A stretch of 64,000 bases of DNA, taken from contig JAUIHS010000001.1 of the NCBI GenBank assembly GCA_030432255.1, positions 1-64,000 of the forward strand, read 5' to 3'. The DNA is from Phycisphaerae bacterium. GTDB taxonomy: Bacteria; Planctomycetota; Phycisphaerae; Phycisphaerales; UBA1924. Position 1 is the stretch's first letter. The number at the start of each line of letters is the position of its first letter. The notes below the pieces were generated by a model that made no database searches, was not told where the DNA came from, and saw nothing but the letters and a program-made list of their open reading frames with translations. The position numbers and the translations under genes were made by a program. Of the stretch, positions 61,148-64,000 are shown piece by piece.

Positions 61148-63298
61148 TCAGAAGCTGAACCGGACCTCCACGAAGAAGAGCGTACCGGGAGAGGTCTCTC
61201 CGAGGTTGGGAGCGCCCGGATCACGAATGAAACCGTCGGTCTGGTCGAAGACATCGAGGACACCGAATGCGAGTTCGCCGCGGCCACCTGAGAGTTCAAG
61301 AGTGGCAGCGAGGTCGAGCCGGTGGATGGGGTCGTTGCGGGTTTCCAGCGACCCCGGGCCGACGGTGGTGTCGGTGAACCTGTAGTTTGCATTGAGCGTC
61401 AGTGCATCGAGGAGCCGGACCCTTGCGGAGGCGCCGACCTTGTGCTCGGCAGGCAGGAAGGCTCGAACACCGAGGCCTCCCGGGCTGTCGAGCGAGAGCC
61501 GATTGTATGCGTACCACGCCCCGAGCTGGATGTTCTCATGTTCGTAGGCGATCTCGAGTTCTGCGCCATAGGCTTCCGCATCTGTTGTATTGTCGAAGGT
61601 GAAGAAGAACCGGCCTATCTGGGGTGGTGGTTCGGGAATCAGAGAGAGACCGGTCAGATCGTAGTATCGCTGGAAATACGCGTTCGCCTGGAGCGTCACG
61701 GTGTCGGAGAGGTAGCCGGTGTAACCGACCTCACCGGAATACAGTTGCTCGTTATCGAGTGAAGAGGGATCAACGCCCTGGAGCGAGAAGATCGGTGGTG
61801 GTCCCGGGGCGATGGGAACACGAACGGTGTCAAAGTCCTGGATCGCGGTCTGCGGTGTTCGGAAGGCTTTGGCGCCCGCGAGCCTCAGGACGTGTCGGCC
61901 CTGTTCATCGAGCTTGCGCAGCAGGGCGATGCGGCCGGCCCAGTCCAGATCGGTTCGTGAATACCAGTCGAGCCGGCCCTGGCTCTCCAGTGTCCACCGT
62001 TCGGAGACGGTCCAGCGGTGTGAGACAAAGGCACCGATCCACTGGTCATCGACCGAGGCATCATCGAGGGCGTCCGTGATTCGCGCACGATCGACGGACG
62101 CGTTGACGAACCTGGCCGTACCGCCGACGGTGAGTTCGTGGTCTTCGACAGGGGCAAAGTCGATCTGGCCTTCCAGGGCGTTGTCATAGGACTCGTAGCG
62201 CCACTGGGCGGGTAGATTGACGTCCTGAAACGTTCCGTGCCACTGGATATAACCGCTCAGGTCGTCATCCGCCTGGATGTTCAGCCTGGCGTGACCCCGG
62301 AAGAGATCGATGCGGTCATCGGCGAGGACCTGCGTGTCGATGAAGGGCGAGGCTCCTCGCGCGGTATGCGCATAGGCGGCACCGAAGTCCAGTTCGAGCC
62401 CCTCCTCCATGTCCCAGAGTCCGTCGAGCGCGAACTTCTGAGTCCGGGCGAAGTCCCGGGCGGGAGCCAGCACGAAGCCGTTGCCTGCATTGGTGAATGG
62501 CTCATTGGTCGCCTCGTGCTGGGCAAACTCCGCTGAGAGCCTCCATGCCAGTTCGTCGGAGGCATCGCCGTACCGGAGGTTCGTCCTCGTATCCCCAAGT
62601 TCATTGAAGCGCTGGCCAAGCATGAACCCCGTCGTGTCCCTTGGGTTCTTTTCAATGATGTTGATCACACCGTTGAACGCGTTCGCACCCCACGCTCCGC
62701 CCGCGGGTCCTCGGACGATCTCGATTCGTTCGATGTCATGGATGAAGATCGGAAGCCGCTGGAGGTCAAAGCCTCCGAAGATTGCGTTGCTGGCATTGCG
62801 ACCGTTAATGAGGAGCAGGGTACGGTCGGAACTCACCTGATGGAGGCCGCGGACACCGATTGCCCACTGGTTCCGGCCGACACGCAGCGCATCGACACCG
62901 GGCGCGAACTCAAGTAGCTCCTGAATCTCCCGCACACCGGAGTACTTGATGTCGTCCGCATCGATGATGGTGACCGGGGCGGCGGACATGGCTGCGGACT
63001 GCGCCTTGCGAGATGCCGTGACCACAATGTCGAAGTCCTCGAAGAGGAGATCCAGGTCATCCTCAAGTGCGATGTCTTCATCAAGAAGGCTGTTCAGTCC
63101 TTCAAGCAGTTCGACACTCTCTCCAGTTGCCTCGGTGGAGGAACTGCTGGAACCGGCGCGTGCGCTCTCGACATCGCTGCTGATGTCGGTGTGGGTGCTC
63201 TCTCCTGCGGATCCGGAGGGTGGCTCCCCCAGGGTAGTCGTGAGTGCGGCGAACACCACGCCGATGGCTGCGGTTCGAAGGATTGAGAAGCGATTCAT
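61148..63298 (-). CDS. TonB-dependent outer-membrane receptor
   Basis: 716 residues from ATG 63298 with GGAGG 5 nt upstream. Signal, then an acidic segment and a TonB-box-like DIVVTASRK near residue 90, plug domain (VTIIDADDIKYSGVREIQEL, RNQWAIGVRGLHQVSSDRTL, IERIEIVRGPAGGAWGANAF) and a beta-barrel ending in FFVEVRFSF with terminal Phe. Imports a scarce ligand across the outer membrane using TonB-ExbBD; the substrate is unknown. The frameshifted binding-protein gene begins 11 nt downstream. Confidence 0.92.
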   Translation of the reverse strand: MNRFSILRTAAIGVVFAALTTTLGEPPSGSAGESTHTDISSDVESARAGSSSSSTEATGESVELLEGLNSLLDEDIALEDDLDLLFEDFDIVVTASRKAQSAAMSAAPVTIIDADDIKYSGVREIQELLEFAPGVDALRVGRNQWAIGVRGLHQVSSDRTLLLINGRNASNAIFGGFDLQRLPIFIHDIERIEIVRGPAGGAWGANAFNGVINIIEKNPRDTTGFMLGQRFNELGDTRTNLRYGDASDELAWRLSAEFAQHEATNEPFTNAGNGFVLAPARDFARTQKFALDGLWDMEEGLELDFGAAYAHTARGASPFIDTQVLADDRIDLFRGHARLNIQADDDLSGYIQWHGTFQDVNLPAQWRYESYDNALEGQIDFAPVEDHELTVGGTARFVNASVDRARITDALDDASVDDQWIGAFVSHRWTVSERWTLESQGRLDWYSRTDLDWAGRIALLRKLDEQGRHVLRLAGAKAFRTPQTAIQDFDTVRVPIAPGPPPIFSLQGVDPSSLDNEQLYSGEVGYTGYLSDTVTLQANAYFQRYYDLTGLSLIPEPPPQIGRFFFTFDNTTDAEAYGAELEIAYEHENIQLGAWYAYNRLSLDSPGGLGVRAFLPAEHKVGASARVRLLDALTLNANYRFTDTTVGPGSLETRNDPIHRLDLAATLELSGGRGELAFGVLDVFDQTDGFIRDPGAPNLGETSPGTLFFVEVRFSF

Positions 63299-63562
63299 GC
63301 TTGCCTCCATGCGACTCATCCATGTGAGTCATGGCTCGGGGAGCACGCCCTTCGGGTTGGTGCCTGCCGCGGGTTCTTATCGGAGAACGATGCGGGTCAG
63401 AACAGCCGGGATGGCGAGATCGATCACCGATGGCGCGGGCATGCGTCCCGATTCGGGGGGGCTTCCACAGGGCAACACGTGGTGCTCATTCGGGTGCTTC
63501 ACTTTGCCGATGAGACGAGACGACTGACTTCAACCGGAGAGACGAAGGGATCCCTCAGGCAG
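63299..63562. other. Divergent promoter region between TonB receptor and sensor gene
   Basis: 264 nt. It contains the inverted repeat next to the receptor start. I see no ORF with protein-like sequence and no clear -10 box. Confidence 0.5.
63307..63334 (-). promoter_or_regulatory. Inverted repeat overlapping the TonB receptor Shine-Dalgarno
   Basis: CCAT-GC-GACTCA-TCCATG-TGAGTC-ATGG: two paired blocks separated by a two-base bulge. On the minus strand the last stem bases run into the GGAGG at 63304-63308, so a folded leader would partly cover the ribosome binding site. Confidence 0.5.
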
Positions 63563-64000
63563 ATGTGGAAGCCGCACCTCAACCTCAAGGTCAAAGCGCT
63601 CGCGATGGTGCTCGGCGTCGTGGTATGTACGGCCGGCCTGGTGTCGTGGGTTGACCTCGCACGATCGACCGCGTCCATTCGACGATCGGTCGAGAACACA
63701 GCTCAGGGGCTTGCCGCGAGCATCGGCACGGCCTGTGAACTGCCGATGGCGGTCGGTGATGAAGTGGAGTTGAAGCGTCTTGCGGATCGCTATCTGGAAC
63801 TGGATCCCGACGTGGCCTTCATCGCGCTCATTGATGGTGAAGGCAGGACGGTAGCCAGTTCGGTGAGGGATCGTGACGCGTGGTCTGACTTCGGTGTGAG
63901 CCTCGGCCGTGGAGCGGTCGGAGGTGTCGGAGCGCTGGAGGGCTCTCACAGTACCGGTTTCATCACGCGTCGAGCAATGGTCGGTGCAATCAACGGCTTC
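63563..64000 (+). CDS. Membrane sensor protein, 3' partial
   Basis: The frame is open to the window edge (146 codons). Membrane helix LAMVLGVVVCTAGLVSWVDL at residues 13-32, then a heptad-like linker (STASIRRSVENTAQGLAASI) and an exported sensory region (VAFIALIDGEGRTVASSVRD) of double-Cache or PAS-like type. This is the N-terminus of a sensor kinase, GGDEF or chemoreceptor. Its divergent position from a TonB receptor and an ABC_sub_bind gene suggests it detects the same ligand. The start is uncertain; the frame is open upstream. Confidence 0.7.
   Translation, partial: MWKPHLNLKVKALAMVLGVVVCTAGLVSWVDLARSTASIRRSVENTAQGLAASIGTACELPMAVGDEVELKRLADRYLELDPDVAFIALIDGEGRTVASSVRDRDAWSDFGVSLGRGAVGGVGALEGSHSTGFITRRAMVGAINGF

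Overview
The window reads as a high-GC chromosomal segment of a planctomycete, most likely class Phycisphaerae (inference from gene content; there is no rRNA here). The grounds are Sigma70_ECF-type sigma factors paired with receptor-like Ser/Thr kinases that carry C-terminal TPR arrays, several large exported proteins ending in a Cys-bounded dockerin-like EF-hand pair, DUF1080 and exported ADP-ribosylglycohydrolase-like proteins, and a very reduced division/cell-wall cluster. Genes are dense, often with ATGA, GTGA or TGATG overlaps. I see no CRISPR array, prophage, transposase or integron.

Layout. 1-1.6 kb: 3' part of an exported (alpha/alpha)6 glycosidase-like gene with a dockerin pair, and a small coiled-coil gene. 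1.7-8.7 kb: a compact run of rRNA pseudouridine synthase (RluB type), YihY membrane protein, class-IV aminotransferase, CoaX, an MnmE-like GTPase lacking the MnmE C-terminus, a TPR-like membrane protein and RluD. 8.7-11.7 kb: MoaC with a membrane protein, divergent from rhomboid protease-trpF. 11.7-15.8 kb (minus): rsmH, LysM protein, FtsL-like, FtsI-like PBP. 15.8-22.7 kb: SppA lipoprotein, ECF sigma/membrane anti-sigma pair, TyrA with an RdgC-like gene, glycerate kinase, NuoI, DUF971. 22.8 kb: tRNA-Arg(CCT), then the longest non-coding stretch, which holds several inverted repeats. 23.2-27.4 kb: giant metalloprotease with a clear terminator. 27.4-37.6 kb: two-domain PPK2 (PAP type), FHA-GAF-PP2C phosphatase facing a Ser/Thr kinase, DUF1080 lipoprotein, PPK1, YecE. 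37.7-45.8 kb: a four-gene Tol/Exb-like unit (TPR protein, TolQ/ExbB, TolR/ExbD, giant PD40-propeller/membrane/linker protein). 45.8-56.6 kb: IMPase, Gfo/Idh oxidoreductase, exported ADP-ribosylglycohydrolase-like protein, Tat-exported epimerase, nucleotidyltransferase, YVTN propeller, P-domain/dockerin protein, GNAT, GH17-like protein. 56.7-60.2 kb: ECF sigma coupled to a kinase-TPR protein. 60.2-64 kb: frameshifted ABC_sub_bind gene, TonB-dependent receptor, start of a membrane sensor.

The strongest unexpected signal is in how genes start. Eleven transcript-leading genes have a TATAAT-like hexamer whose last base lies exactly 6 nt before the start codon, with no Shine-Dalgarno, which predicts leaderless mRNAs. 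Most leading genes for exported proteins instead have a purine-rich Shine-Dalgarno and a real leader. The most interesting gene set is the TPR-TolQ-TolR-giant-propeller operon, a candidate Tol-like envelope energy-transduction machine with unusual fused architecture. All family assignments come from reading motifs in translated sequence; no database search was run.
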